From positions 1 through 63,892 of IMG/VR virus record IMGVR_UViG_3300009514_000024: a DNA stretch of 63,892 nucleotides. The stretch is one strand, 5' to 3'. The translations under genes and the position numbers were made by a program. Each line of letters starts with the position of its first letter. Positions within the stretch are counted from its first letter, which is position 1. Below, one piece after another: positions 44,201-52,175 of the stretch. Source of the stretch: a virus. The notes below the pieces were generated by a model, which saw nothing but the letters and a program-made list of their open reading frames with translations, did not search any database and was not told where the DNA came from.

Positions 44201-46504
44201 TGTATCAGTTCGTTTACAACAACCATCACCTAATATGTATCCATATTCATAAGAATATTCTTTATCTATTCCACCAGTAAACTTTACATTAGGTGGGGGT
44301 GTGTGTAATGGGTATTTAGAAAACGACATTAAATCTTTTGTCATTACCTCAGAATAGTTATCAGAAAATCTATCTTTTACTGACCATCTATGTTCCGAAG
44401 TACAATCCAAATAACTACCATCACTTAAATTTACTCTATATAGTTTTTGATTGGTGTTTGTTTTAAATGGTTTGACATTACACCATTCTTTACCATTCCA
44501 AATCTCTGTATTTTTTCCTATGGTGTCTTGTATATCGGTTATACCGTTTTTTGTTATTAATTTAGTATCACCTTTAACACAAAAAGACCATCCTGAATTT
44601 CCATCTTCATCATAAGCATACATTCCAATTTCGACACAAGGATTAAAAAGTGCTTCTTTTGAGTCAGCCCAAACAAAACCTGGTTCACCGAATTCTTTTA
44701 CCGATTCAATAATATCAGTAAATTGTTTATAAGTGGTTTCGTTTCTAATAAGTACAACTGAATTATTACTTCTACCTCTTTGCGGATTTTGGATAAACCA
44801 ATCACCTGTTTTGGCATTGATCATATCAACATCATCAATAGAGAAAAGACAGATAGTTGCCGATCTTCTCACCCCACCAGATAAAACAGCATCGGAAGTG
44901 TGCATAACAACATCATAAGCATCAATAGTACCCAATCTATCTTTGCCTTCATCTAGCAACCTTTCAAATATTTCTTTAATTTTCTTTAATGAATTTTTCA
45001 GTCCATCAGGGCCAGGAGCCTTACCGCCACTGGATTTAATGATTGCACCCGCAGGTCTAATTAATGAGAAATCAAATTCGATTTCTTTACCAGAAATTTC
45101 ACTTGGAGTCTGAAAGTATGAATTTACCAAGGAACCAATAGCATCAGCCCAACCTTCAATACTGTCTTCGATAACAATTTTGTGTTTTTTCGGATTGGTT
45201 AATTTCCCGATTTTGGGTAGCTTGGCAATGTGGTGTTTTTGAACAGAAAAACCTACTCCACAACCACACAGTAAAAGATACATAGATTCTTGAAAGAATC
45301 TTGGTCTATCGCAATAAGAAACGGTACAATTACCAGTGACAATACCGTTTGGCATAACAAATGAATGTTCATCTTCTACTTCTAAACACCAAACACCTTC
45401 TTCCTTAACTTTTCGTTCTATTGATTTAACTTTCCAAATAGGTGAAGTTCCACCCATTCTTGTTGATATTCTAAAACGAACTGCATCATGTTTTCCAAAA
45501 TTAGTCACATTATCAATTTTAGTTTCTGAAATAATATAAACACCAACCATAGGAAAAAAGGTTCTAATAAAATCTTGAGATTCTTTTGATGTTTGTTGTA
45601 TACTCAAATATTCTGAATAATTATCATTATCATGTCTTTTGTTTTTTTCAGCATCGGCATCTAGAAACCCTTTAACAAAAGCAGTTATTAATTTTAAATC
45701 ATCTGTTTTTTGGGGTAATGTTTTTAAATAAGAACCCGTATATGCAAAAAAATCACCATTTAAAGAGTTATTTGAGCTTGTTTTGAACCCCATTTCTTCA
45801 AATCTATCTTTGTATTGTTTATCATAACCGCAAAGACGAATCATAGAATATTCATGTTTTCCATTGTACTTAACTTTTGTTCCATCACCATAAACTAATC
45901 CATAGCACCAATATAATTTTTGCATAGGATCGGCTTCATCATAATTAAAATTAAAAACGGAAGGGCTTTTATATAATTGTTGGCCTATTTTTAAATTATT
46001 GGTTCTTTCTCCGTTTTTTAAAATCCAAGTATGATCTTCTGTTGCATAAACTATATTCTCTTTACTTTTCCCTTTACTAAATGTTATTTTATTTAAATAA
46101 TCCTTTCCGTAACATTTTACCTTTGCTTTTTTCCATTTACCTGTATGTGTTAAAACTTCAATTTTTTGTTCATGTTCAAAATCATTAAAAGATTTCACAC
46201 CCTTATTTGTGATAAATTCTGTATCTTTTGACAGACAATTATAAAGTCTTGCGTGTTTTTCTAAAATAGCTCTGCCACCAAACTGTAATGCTCTCTGACT
46301 TCCTAAAACTTGTTTTTTCAACATAGCTACTTCACCGAAGGAAAGTTCTTCTTGAATATTAGGTAGATATTCTTTATACCTTACCCTATGCATATCCATA
46401 ACCCTAGTTATCTGTTCAGCCCATGTCTCCCTTCTTTGTTTTTCTTCGTTATATCTTGCATATTTTGAAATCCTTGTATATTCTTGTAAGGCACTAATTG
46501 ACAT
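41270..46504 (-). CDS. nrdJ: Class II (B12-dependent) ribonucleotide reductase with three inteins
   Basis: 1744 residues, of which 745 are extein. The extein resembles monomeric adenosylcobalamin-dependent ribonucleoside-triphosphate reductase: RALQFGGRAI, YNCTVSYCDRPRFFQESMYL, CGCGVGFSV, RPAGAIIKSSGG, SGGVRRSA, NPCVEIGM, VKPAGTTS, and a C-terminal CAGGSC likely used for re-reduction. Splicing is needed at N89/C393, F641/C969 and G1075/T1445. It makes dNTPs without oxygen or an NrdB subunit. Overlaps the head-nuclease gene by 11 nt. Confidence 0.9.
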   Translation of the reverse strand: MSISALQEYTRISKYARYNEEKQRRETWAEQITRVMDMHRVRYKEYLPNIQEELSFGEVAMLKKQVLGSQRALQFGGRAILEKHARLYNCLSKDTEFITNKGVKSFNDFEHEQKIEVLTHTGKWKKAKVKCYGKDYLNKITFSKGKSKENIVYATEDHTWILKNGERTNNLKIGQQLYKSPSVFNFNYDEADPMQKLYWCYGLVYGDGTKVKYNGKHEYSMIRLCGYDKQYKDRFEEMGFKTSSNNSLNGDFFAYTGSYLKTLPQKTDDLKLITAFVKGFLDADAEKNKRHDNDNYSEYLSIQQTSKESQDFIRTFFPMVGVYIISETKIDNVTNFGKHDAVRFRISTRMGGTSPIWKVKSIERKVKEEGVWCLEVEDEHSFVMPNGIVTGNCTVSYCDRPRFFQESMYLLLCGCGVGFSVQKHHIAKLPKIGKLTNPKKHKIVIEDSIEGWADAIGSLVNSYFQTPSEISGKEIEFDFSLIRPAGAIIKSSGGKAPGPDGLKNSLKKIKEIFERLLDEGKDRLGTIDAYDVVMHTSDAVLSGGVRRSATICLFSIDDVDMINAKTGDWFIQNPQRGRSNNSVVLIRNETTYKQFTDIIESVKEFGEPGFVWADSKEALFNPCVEIGMYAYDEDGNSGWSFCVKGDTKLITKNGITDIQDTIGKNTEIWNGKEWCNVKPFKTNTNQKLYRVNLSDGSYLDCTSEHRWSVKDRFSDNYSEVMTKDLMSFSKYPLHTPPPNVKFTGGIDKEYSYEYGYILGDGCCKRTDTKNKIRTPFANLFDQDLNLPLHCKIIKEDNVNKHGTQYTSITFPDVDKEYAFEMKYKDGLPNDMFSWSRTSLIDFFAGWIDSDGSVASRGIRIYGTEDKLRDGQLLLTKMGLYSSVNLSQKKDTKTNLGTRLNDLWYLQINNTEDLYSNKFDLVKSDRKQNGKEMYQIIKNVVELDGLHDTFCLTEEKRHLCLFNNVITHQCNLCELNVKKAKTREEFLDMCKGGAILGTLQAGYHDFEYLGEVTERIVKREALLGVSMTGMMDNPDIAFDPELQREGAKLIRKVNEKLATKIGIEPCARATCVKPAGCQKKDTLISTNEGILRLDEIGDIYGEQWQEHDIEIYTDVEKKKSPNFYVNGLSKTKKILLDSGLELESTLNHKYRVITDNKEYVWKRADELICGDVLPFSLGEYNGGNIQNLTSIDYNWDKNTPIRFQKNIQMPSKLNDDLALFLGMYYGDGSNHKRGIRISGNSNEKKGFDKLTRIIKEQFGLNSKYQEDYREGKRCYLGVYSKPLLAWLRANDLLKNKSNDISFPLAIRKSPKHIIESFILGFQLADGCDKSDRGISYVTTSKQFADELTIVLRAIGRECKMRLMPPTKSSFGENMRYWVQERKGINGNINKITNYRKDYYDILKTLNLNNHSVDKIINISDSETETFDIEVEDTHTYISNSYISHNTTSCILGTASGIHPHHSKRYFRRMQVNKLEETYKFFKKYNPLATEESVWSANNTDDIINFLCEVPKNARTKVDTDAIKLLDHVKLTQMNWVSAGRNKARCTQEWLQHNVSNTIHVRDDEWETVAKYIYQNRKYFAGISLLSVDGDKDYPQAPFTTVYTSDEITKEYGSGALMASGLIVDGLRAWDMDLWACCDAMLGKGENLSLPEFSSKKEENRWKRQNNYTEKMDWLRRGAQFSVRYFGGDVKKMTYCLKDVYNLKQWEDLKRVYVDVPWEHFHEQKDNTTVSDTIACAGGSCDVKFL
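42173..43279 (-). other. Intein 3 of the ribonucleotide reductase
   Basis: 369 residues (1076-1444) inserted in VKPAG^TTS, a conserved active-site region often used by RNR inteins. N-terminal Cys; block B STLNHKYRV; LAGLIDADG-type motifs LALFLGMYYGDG and FILGFQLADG; C-terminal SHN followed by Thr. A complete standard intein with homing endonuclease. Confidence 0.85.
43601..44581 (-). other. Intein 2 of the ribonucleotide reductase
   Basis: 327 residues (642-968). N-terminal CVKGDTKLI; block B CTSEHRWSV; LAGLIDADG motifs YEYGYILGDG and FFAGWIDSDG; C-terminal NNVITHQ followed by extein Cys. The last residue is Gln rather than Asn, a rare variant that changes the cyclisation step. Confidence 0.85.
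45329..46237 (-). other. Intein 1 of the ribonucleotide reductase
   Basis: 303 residues (90-392). N-terminal CLSKDTEFI; block B ATEDHTWIL; LAGLIDADG motifs YWCYGLVYGDG and AFVKGFLDADA; C-terminal NGIVTGN followed by extein Cys. The usual penultimate His is Gly. Confidence 0.85.
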
Positions 46505-47024
46505 TCTGTTCTCCCTTAAAAATGTTTTCTTCGGTTAGGGTTTTAAATTTCCAGTTCTTTCCTTCACAAAAAACTCTGGCATATTTCCATTTATTCATAT
46601 TCTTAACATATGTAGCATACGCATTATTATAATTGGATATTGCTTTCTTCGTTGGGTTCTTTGGTTTCTTGGGGGGTTTCCCTTGTTTGACAGGTTTAAT
46701 TTCTATCAAAAAGGTTTCTTTAATTTTATCTTTATTCAATATTTCTGCATAGATATCTGGCCAGTAGTTTCGTAATTTTTTATTACCTTGGGCAACATCT
46801 AAATCAAACACATACGGAACTTTAATTATTTCACTTCCCCACTTAACAACATTTTTGTTGGTATCGGCCCAATTAAAAACTCTAAGTTCCCATGAAGAAC
46901 GATAGATTATTTTTTTATTAGCCATACTATTGATACATTTTTCTGGGTGTTGTGGTGTAAACTCTCCCTGTTTCCAATTATGCCTACTACCCATACCAAT
47001 TGCTTTTTTTAAGAAGTTCCACAT
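46494..47024 (-). CDS. 4: Head-completion nuclease (T4 gp4/50-like)
   Basis: 176 residues. QGEFTPQHPEKCIN, YRSSWELRVFNWAD, KWGSEIIKVPYVF, YWPDIYAEI and FLIEIKPVKQGKPP match the TnsA-like nuclease family of T4 head-completion protein gp4, with E, D and ExK catalytic positions. It trims or protects DNA ends on filled heads. The only head-related gene in the window. Confidence 0.8.
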   Translation of the reverse strand: MWNFLKKAIGMGSRHNWKQGEFTPQHPEKCINSMANKKIIYRSSWELRVFNWADTNKNVVKWGSEIIKVPYVFDLDVAQGNKKLRNYWPDIYAEILNKDKIKETFLIEIKPVKQGKPPKKPKNPTKKAISNYNNAYATYVKNMNKWKYARVFCEGKNWKFKTLTEENIFKGEQNVN

Positions 47025-47902
47025 TAGCTCAATCCATTCAATTCTTTAGAATATTTTTCCAATTCTTCAATTATTCCTAACAGCCTATTGTTCAATAAAA
47101 ACTTGAAAACTTTTGAGCCGTTATACTTATTTATATTGATGTTATCGTATTTTTCTAATATTTTTGTCTTTATTTCTACAGGGATCATGGACAAATCTAT
47201 AAGCTCTTTGTTCCTTATATACTTAGCTTCAATCTCTGGTTCTTCCTTGAAGATTGTCTCCAAACCTTCCTTAATCATCTTGTGGGCGGTCACTGGGCCA
47301 CATCTAGGTTTGACCCCCGAAATGTTATCGCTTGTGTCGCCTGTCAATATTTTAACAATCAAATTTCTTTCAAAATTGATGTGTCTAAATGTTTGTTTTT
47401 TAATAGGATCGTATTGCTGATAATGTTCAAATTTCATTAACTGCATTAAATCCGAATCGTTTGAAACATTAGTAACCCGATAACCACTCCACCTGTGTTC
47501 GGTCAAAATGGCTATAGTGTCATCTGCTTCACAATTGTCCACTTTTATGTGAATCATATTGGGAAACACTTCTTTCAAATCCGAAAGAAATTCCTCTAAT
47601 ACTGGAAAAAACACATCAAAATTAATTTTTGACTTCGCTCTAGCCACCTTCCTATGAGCCTTATATTCGTGGTATATATCCTTTCTCCAATACTTTCTAT
47701 CGTCTATGGCAATCACACACCTGTCGGGTGAAAATTGCTTCAGGAGCCTTAATAACTCTCTTAGTGCGTAATCCTTGAATAACAGAAACTTTGTATCCGT
47801 AGGGTCTTTCGGGTGAGCCATGTGCAGGTTTCTAAATACCAAATTGTACATATCTATTACCAACAGACTTTTCTTTTTTACCATAAAATCATCTATACTC
47901 AT
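47024..47902 (-). CDS. rnh: Ribonuclease H / 5'-3' exonuclease (T4 rnh-like)
   Basis: 292 residues, close to T4 RNase H (305). Asp-rich FEN-type motifs: VIDMYNLVFR, AIDDRKYWRKDIYHEYKAHR, DNCEADDTIA, NDSDL and TGDTSDNISGV with a helix-hairpin-helix. It removes RNA primers and flaps. Overlaps the RuvC-like gene by 4 nt. Confidence 0.88.
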   Translation of the reverse strand: MSIDDFMVKKKSLLVIDMYNLVFRNLHMAHPKDPTDTKFLLFKDYALRELLRLLKQFSPDRCVIAIDDRKYWRKDIYHEYKAHRKVARAKSKINFDVFFPVLEEFLSDLKEVFPNMIHIKVDNCEADDTIAILTEHRWSGYRVTNVSNDSDLMQLMKFEHYQQYDPIKKQTFRHINFERNLIVKILTGDTSDNISGVKPRCGPVTAHKMIKEGLETIFKEEPEIEAKYIRNKELIDLSMIPVEIKTKILEKYDNININKYNGSKVFKFLLNNRLLGIIEELEKYSKELNGLS

Positions 47903-48567
47903 GTTTTTCTCCTATCTTCAATCCATTCTCTGGCTAATATGTTAGTCGGGTTGGATTTGGTTACTCTAAGGAAAATATTTCTGACATTCTCGCTTAAATC
48001 TTTTAATTCTATCAAACCTTTTCTTAGTTTTAATTCTAACTGAAGAAATTTGGCCATGTAATAAGCATCAACTAAATCTTCTTTTGGGGTTCTGTATTGT
48101 GGTAAGAAAGAAAAGTCAACTTTGTCTGGTGACTTGGTTTTGTCGTATTCGTCTATCATGGATATTTTATCAGAGTTTCCATTACCAGTGGCGAACTTCT
48201 TAACAACTGTCGGTTCTATAGAACCCATTTTAATCTGTTCAAAAAATAGATGAAGTTTGATACCACCCACAAATTCCCCAATATGGAAAACCTTTCCAGT
48301 AGCAGAGTACGCATAATCTTCTATATACACATAGTCAGTATTCCGAAGAAAATTAATTATATGTTCATACATGAAAATGTTCTTATCCAGATAGTTGAAA
48401 AAATCCTTAGTTTTGTAATGGATTATTTTATCAGAAGAATTTTTCTTAACGGAAGTGAAGGCCAAATAATCCACATCAACAACTTCTAATGTTTCTATAT
48501 CCAGAAACATTTTATAAACACCTGTTGCATTTATGGATGGGTCTATCCCTGCTATAATTAAAGTCAT
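47899..48567 (-). CDS. RuvC-like Holliday junction resolvase
   Basis: 222 residues. IAGIDPSINATG (5-16), VYIEDYAY, a Lys-containing VKKFATGNGNSDK and DLVDAYYMA give the four acidic positions of the RuvC fold. It probably resolves branched replication intermediates before packaging, in place of T4 endonuclease VII. Confidence 0.8.
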   Translation of the reverse strand: MTLIIAGIDPSINATGVYKMFLDIETLEVVDVDYLAFTSVKKNSSDKIIHYKTKDFFNYLDKNIFMYEHIINFLRNTDYVYIEDYAYSATGKVFHIGEFVGGIKLHLFFEQIKMGSIEPTVVKKFATGNGNSDKISMIDEYDKTKSPDKVDFSFLPQYRTPKEDLVDAYYMAKFLQLELKLRKGLIELKDLSENVRNIFLRVTKSNPTNILAREWIEDRRKT

Positions 48568-49097
48568 TATTTGTACTCCAACAGGGTGTGTTTCATTTTC
48601 AACAAATCGGCCTTTTTTATAATGGTTATAACATCTTGCCTGTTCCTTCTAGAAATCAGCCTGTAGAAGTCTTTGATATTACCTGCTATACCTTCGTGAA
48701 TTTGTTCTTTAACAAACCCGACCAATCTCTCACACTTTCGGGCTAGTCTTTTTCGATTAATCATCAAGAACCCTTCTTTTACTTGAAAAGCTATATAATC
48801 TGCTTTGCCATAAAGCCATCCATCATTTCCATTGACATTTTTAAATTCGATCCAAACAATTTCATCATTAGGTTCCATATCTGTTCTTGTGAGTTTTTTC
48901 ATTGCTTTCACATCTACTCTTTTCGGTGCCCCCAATTCGCTTTGAGATACTTTGAAATCCCAATGTTCTCTGGTTTCTTGATAAAAGTTTGCTTTTTCGC
49001 ATTCTCCACCGTATTTAGAAATCAGTGATTTAAATGTTTCTTCGGCATCTGCTCCCATTTGAGCAGACCCATTAGAGTCGTATTTGTTTGCGTACAT
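48567..49097 (-). CDS. PD-(D/E)XK-like putative nuclease (176 aa)
   Basis: HWDFKV, RVDVKAMKK and WIEFKNVNGNDGWLYGKADYIAF form a D...(D/E)xK-like core seen in conserved phage proteins of the replication operon. Position between primase and RuvC supports a DNA-processing role. Exact family uncertain. Confidence 0.6.
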   Translation of the reverse strand: MYANKYDSNGSAQMGADAEETFKSLISKYGGECEKANFYQETREHWDFKVSQSELGAPKRVDVKAMKKLTRTDMEPNDEIVWIEFKNVNGNDGWLYGKADYIAFQVKEGFLMINRKRLARKCERLVGFVKEQIHEGIAGNIKDFYRLISRRNRQDVITIIKKADLLKMKHTLLEYK

Positions 49098-49101
49098 ACA
49101 T

Positions 49102-50217
49102 TCATACCTCTAAATAAAGCATATCGTAGGGATCGGAAGTAAAACAATCTTTAATAGAATCGAATGTAATGTAGTCCAAATTATGCTTTATTATGACTTC
49201 GTTGATGTCTTTACAGTTTTTGTATTTGAATTTCTCCCAAAGGAAAACATTCTTTCGCTGTTTCAACAACTTTTTACTTCGATTCTTTCCCGCTTCATCA
49301 TTATCTAGTAGGTAGTAAACGTCAGGGATCTCATTTAAAAAGTTTTCAATATACTCTGATATTGAAACACCGATCAGTGCTAGACTGTTCTCTACGAAAG
49401 TTGAGTCTATTACACCTTCCAAAACAACTACAGGTTTAGACTTGTCGATATGAAATTTATTGTATATCGCCTTGTCTTTGTCTTTTGTCCTGTTTAGATA
49501 TTTTGGTTCTTGGTTCCAAAGGGAACGACATTGATAATAAAATATTTTATTATTATTATCGAAAAATGGAATAACCATTCTCCCTTTGTAATCACCATCA
49601 TAAGCGACAAACCATTTCTGCCAGATAGCAGGATCGATTCTTCGCTTTTTGCATTCTGTTATAGCCAGATTTATAATATCAATATGGGGGTGTTCAGGTT
49701 GCTTTGAATATCTTCCCCCCAAAGTTAGTGGAATAAAGAATTTAGTATTCTTTTTTTCTCTAACCGCATTTTCTTTTTCTTGTTTAGCTTTCTCTTTTTC
49801 GTGTTTTCTTTTTTGAATTTCTCTTAATTCTTCTAATTCGTTTTTGGTCTTTTTATCACCTTGAGCAGAAAACATTTCCCTCAAGTATGATTTATGTAAC
49901 GATATGTTGGTATGTTTCAGCCAGTTATCCCCCGACCAAGCATTACCATCGCCCGCACAAGGACAACTGCCTTCATTGAAACACTTGTATGCCCAATAAT
50001 ATTCCCCTGATTCTTTATCAAAAGACCTTAACAAGTGGCCTCTTGTTTTTCTTTTGCTTTTTTTACTATCACCACAGACATTGCACCTAAAATTGAAATG
50101 ATTTAATTTCATTACACAAGGACTAAAACTTCCCAATGCTATTCTTAAATATTTTTCTAATATTAAACTTGTATCCATCTTTCCCCACATGGAGACAATG
50201 TGGGGAGTGTTCCCCAC
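49102..50217 (-). CDS. 61: DNA primase (T4 gp61-like)
   Basis: 371 residues. An N-terminal zinc site (CNVCGDSKKSKRKTRGHLL, later CPCAGDG), a basic linker, and a TOPRIM-type catalytic domain with VVVLEGVID and YYLLDNDEAG. It makes RNA primers with the gp41-type helicase. Longer than T4 gp61 mainly because of the charged linker. Confidence 0.88.
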   Translation of the reverse strand: MGNTPHIVSMWGKMDTSLILEKYLRIALGSFSPCVMKLNHFNFRCNVCGDSKKSKRKTRGHLLRSFDKESGEYYWAYKCFNEGSCPCAGDGNAWSGDNWLKHTNISLHKSYLREMFSAQGDKKTKNELEELREIQKRKHEKEKAKQEKENAVREKKNTKFFIPLTLGGRYSKQPEHPHIDIINLAITECKKRRIDPAIWQKWFVAYDGDYKGRMVIPFFDNNNKIFYYQCRSLWNQEPKYLNRTKDKDKAIYNKFHIDKSKPVVVLEGVIDSTFVENSLALIGVSISEYIENFLNEIPDVYYLLDNDEAGKNRSKKLLKQRKNVFLWEKFKYKNCKDINEVIIKHNLDYITFDSIKDCFTSDPYDMLYLEV

Positions 50218-50251
50218 ATCACCTTATTACATAACGGAAGTGTTGTTATGT

Positions 50252-51169
50252 TTATTCAGCCATATCTGCAAAGAAAGAATCTTCTTCTTCCGCAGAATCA
50301 CTGTTTTCTTCGTTATCTTCGTCTAAAGATTCGTTTTCTTTAAGTGAAGATTGTTGTGCAGGTGTAGATGAAGCAGGAGCTTCCTGCATTGAAGCGGGTG
50401 CTTGCATGGTTTCCCCAACCGCTTTATTAAAAGCAGTGTTCAGTTCTTCAAAAGACTTGAACAGTTTAGGGTCAATAATAGGTTCCAGTGGATAGATTTT
50501 CTTTTCTAGTTCTTCAATGAAATCATCATCACCAACAGCAGTGTTGACATCAACAAACCCTGAATCATCATAATTGGTTTGGGTTTTATCCGCACCCCTT
50601 TTAATGATCAGTTTGAAGTTTGTACCTTCATCATAATCAAACACATCTGCTTGCTCTACAATAGAACCTTCTTCGGGTTTCATTTTCCCGATAATTTTAT
50701 TGTAAATTTTTACACCATATTTGAAGATGAAAACCTTACCGTTGTTTTCTGGTGTTTGAGGATCTTTCACTACTAGAATATTGGAGAAATAATTAGTTCT
50801 TCTACCTCTTTTTCTAGCTACTGCTTCATCATCTTTATCTTTGGTGTCCCAAAGAGCACTGTTTGATTTACAGGCAGGACAGTCCAGACCAAGAGTAGTA
50901 GGACAGTTTTGAATAAACCAACCGCCTTTATCTTTAAAACCATGTGTACACTTTTTCACCATTGGAATACCAGTACCATCCCCTTCTGGTCTAGGGAGAA
51001 ATCTGATAATAGCATTGAAAGTTCCATCCTTTTTGAATTTAGGAATGAATGAAAATTCACTGAAACCATCATCTTTATTGTAATTTTTCTTTGTATTTTG
51101 CTGATCCATTTTTTCATTGATATCAGACCAATCAATTTTTCTTCTTTTCTTTTTCTTTGTAGCCATCAT
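50252..51169 (-). CDS. 32: Single-stranded DNA-binding protein (gp32-like)
   Basis: 305 residues, about the size of gp32 (301). A basic N-terminus (KKKKRRKIDW), an OB core with a zinc site (CTHGF, NCP..LGLDCPAC), and a very acidic C-terminal tail (ENESLDEDNEENSDS) that recruits partners. It coats ssDNA in replication and recombination and is 6 nt from the gp59-like gene. Confidence 0.9.
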   Translation of the reverse strand: MMATKKKKRRKIDWSDINEKMDQQNTKKNYNKDDGFSEFSFIPKFKKDGTFNAIIRFLPRPEGDGTGIPMVKKCTHGFKDKGGWFIQNCPTTLGLDCPACKSNSALWDTKDKDDEAVARKRGRRTNYFSNILVVKDPQTPENNGKVFIFKYGVKIYNKIIGKMKPEEGSIVEQADVFDYDEGTNFKLIIKRGADKTQTNYDDSGFVDVNTAVGDDDFIEELEKKIYPLEPIIDPKLFKSFEELNTAFNKAVGETMQAPASMQEAPASSTPAQQSSLKENESLDEDNEENSDSAEEEDSFFADMAE

Positions 51170-51175
51170 AATCTC

Positions 51176-51724
51176 CTATATTGACTTTATTATTTTTATA
51201 CCTTTATTAAATCTGTTTAATTCTTCAGAAACATCATATTTAGTTTTACTAAATTCTTTAAGACCTATATTAAATTTTTTGATATATAAAACAGGCGATA
51301 TTTTTCCCTGCTTGATCAAATCATATAATAAATTATTCCCATTTGAATTAATACTGAAGAACTCTCTGATATTAGTTATTCCCAATCGTCCTGATATGTT
51401 CTTCACATATTCTCTATCTTTCTCATATCGACTTAGCTTAAAACTAGCCAGTGAGCGTGTGATAGAATCTTCTGATACACCCGACCAATTAAATCTGTTT
51501 AATAACATATAAGAATAAATAACAAACAATTTAAAGTCCACAAATTTAAAGTGACCACTGTTTATTAATGCAACTACATTTGAACATTTTTGTTTTATTA
51601 ACCTTGTTTGTCTGTTAAAAACGATAGGGTTCAATTTGTGATTCAAATTTATTTCTTTATTCTTTTTCATAATCTGGTTACAGATGTAATAGAAACTATA
51701 TATGTCATTTCCTACAACTTGCAT
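51176..51724 (-). CDS. 59: Probable helicase-loading protein (gp59-like)
   Basis: 182 residues, all helical and basic. The pattern DIYSFYYICNQIMKKNKEIN..FNRQTR and FKLFVIYSYMLLNRFNW aligns with the start of T4 gp59 (VYKLYLMIKQHM, QKRRDKYFFQKL, FISNLVAN). Location directly upstream of gp32 and near the helicase is as expected for a loader. The call is moderate because gp59 diverges fast. The ATG is right next to the promoter box. Confidence 0.6.
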   Translation of the reverse strand: MQVVGNDIYSFYYICNQIMKKNKEINLNHKLNPIVFNRQTRLIKQKCSNVVALINSGHFKFVDFKLFVIYSYMLLNRFNWSGVSEDSITRSLASFKLSRYEKDREYVKNISGRLGITNIREFFSINSNGNNLLYDLIKQGKISPVLYIKKFNIGLKEFSKTKYDVSEELNRFNKGIKIIKSI

Positions 51725-51728
51725 ACTA

Positions 51729-51776
51729 ATAACATACCTTATTGTCTATTAAATTATTCTTTTTTTTGGACTTTTT
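51729..51776 (-). promoter_or_regulatory. Bipartite phage promoter motif
   Basis: AAAAGTCC, 31 nt, TATGTTATTA; the start codon of the gp59-like gene is only 4 nt past the conserved box, so a very short leader is implied. Confidence 0.7.
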
Positions 51777-52165
51777 TCAGGCTTTTTCTTGTACATAAAT
51801 GAATCTAAAGATGAAACTTTGATGTTAATGCTATATCTTTTCGCTAGTGATTTTCTTAGTGTATATTTATTTTCTTCATTAAGACAACTGGTTAAATCCT
51901 TCTCCGCAAGTATTTCTGTAGTGATGTGCAGACAAGCATCGGTAATATCAATGATTTCAGACTGATGTAAATCTTTTAAAATGAAATTAAATTTATGATA
52001 AGGAATGTAATCATTTTTCTTTCGTTTTTGAGCCAACTTTAATAAATCAATTTCTGCCTTTTCAAATATGCTGAAGAAAATATCCCTATTTATCTTCTGG
52101 AAGTGATCTTCCTCTGTTGTCACATCATTAATGATGTCGTGAATTTCGTTTATATTCATTTTCAT
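51749..52165 (-). CDS. Hypothetical protein (138 aa), possible gp33-like late coactivator
   Basis: Helical. The C-terminal third (DITDACLHITTEILAEKDLT, then LRKSLAKRYSI and LDSFMYKKK) recalls the layout of T4 gp33, which has the same helix order and ends in a clamp-binding LDFLL. This is only a pattern resemblance, but a clamp and gp55 are present, so a coactivator is expected. The AAAAGTCC box of the next promoter lies within its last codons. Confidence 0.45.
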   Translation of the reverse strand: MKMNINEIHDIINDVTTEEDHFQKINRDIFFSIFEKAEIDLLKLAQKRKKNDYIPYHKFNFILKDLHQSEIIDITDACLHITTEILAEKDLTSCLNEENKYTLRKSLAKRYSINIKVSSLDSFMYKKKPEKSPKKRII

Positions 52166-52175
52166 GATTTAGCCT

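Noticed and set aside
47120-47135. TATAAATA-like box inside the RNase H gene
   Set aside because: It lies within a well-conserved coding region, with no gene start downstream at promoter distance.
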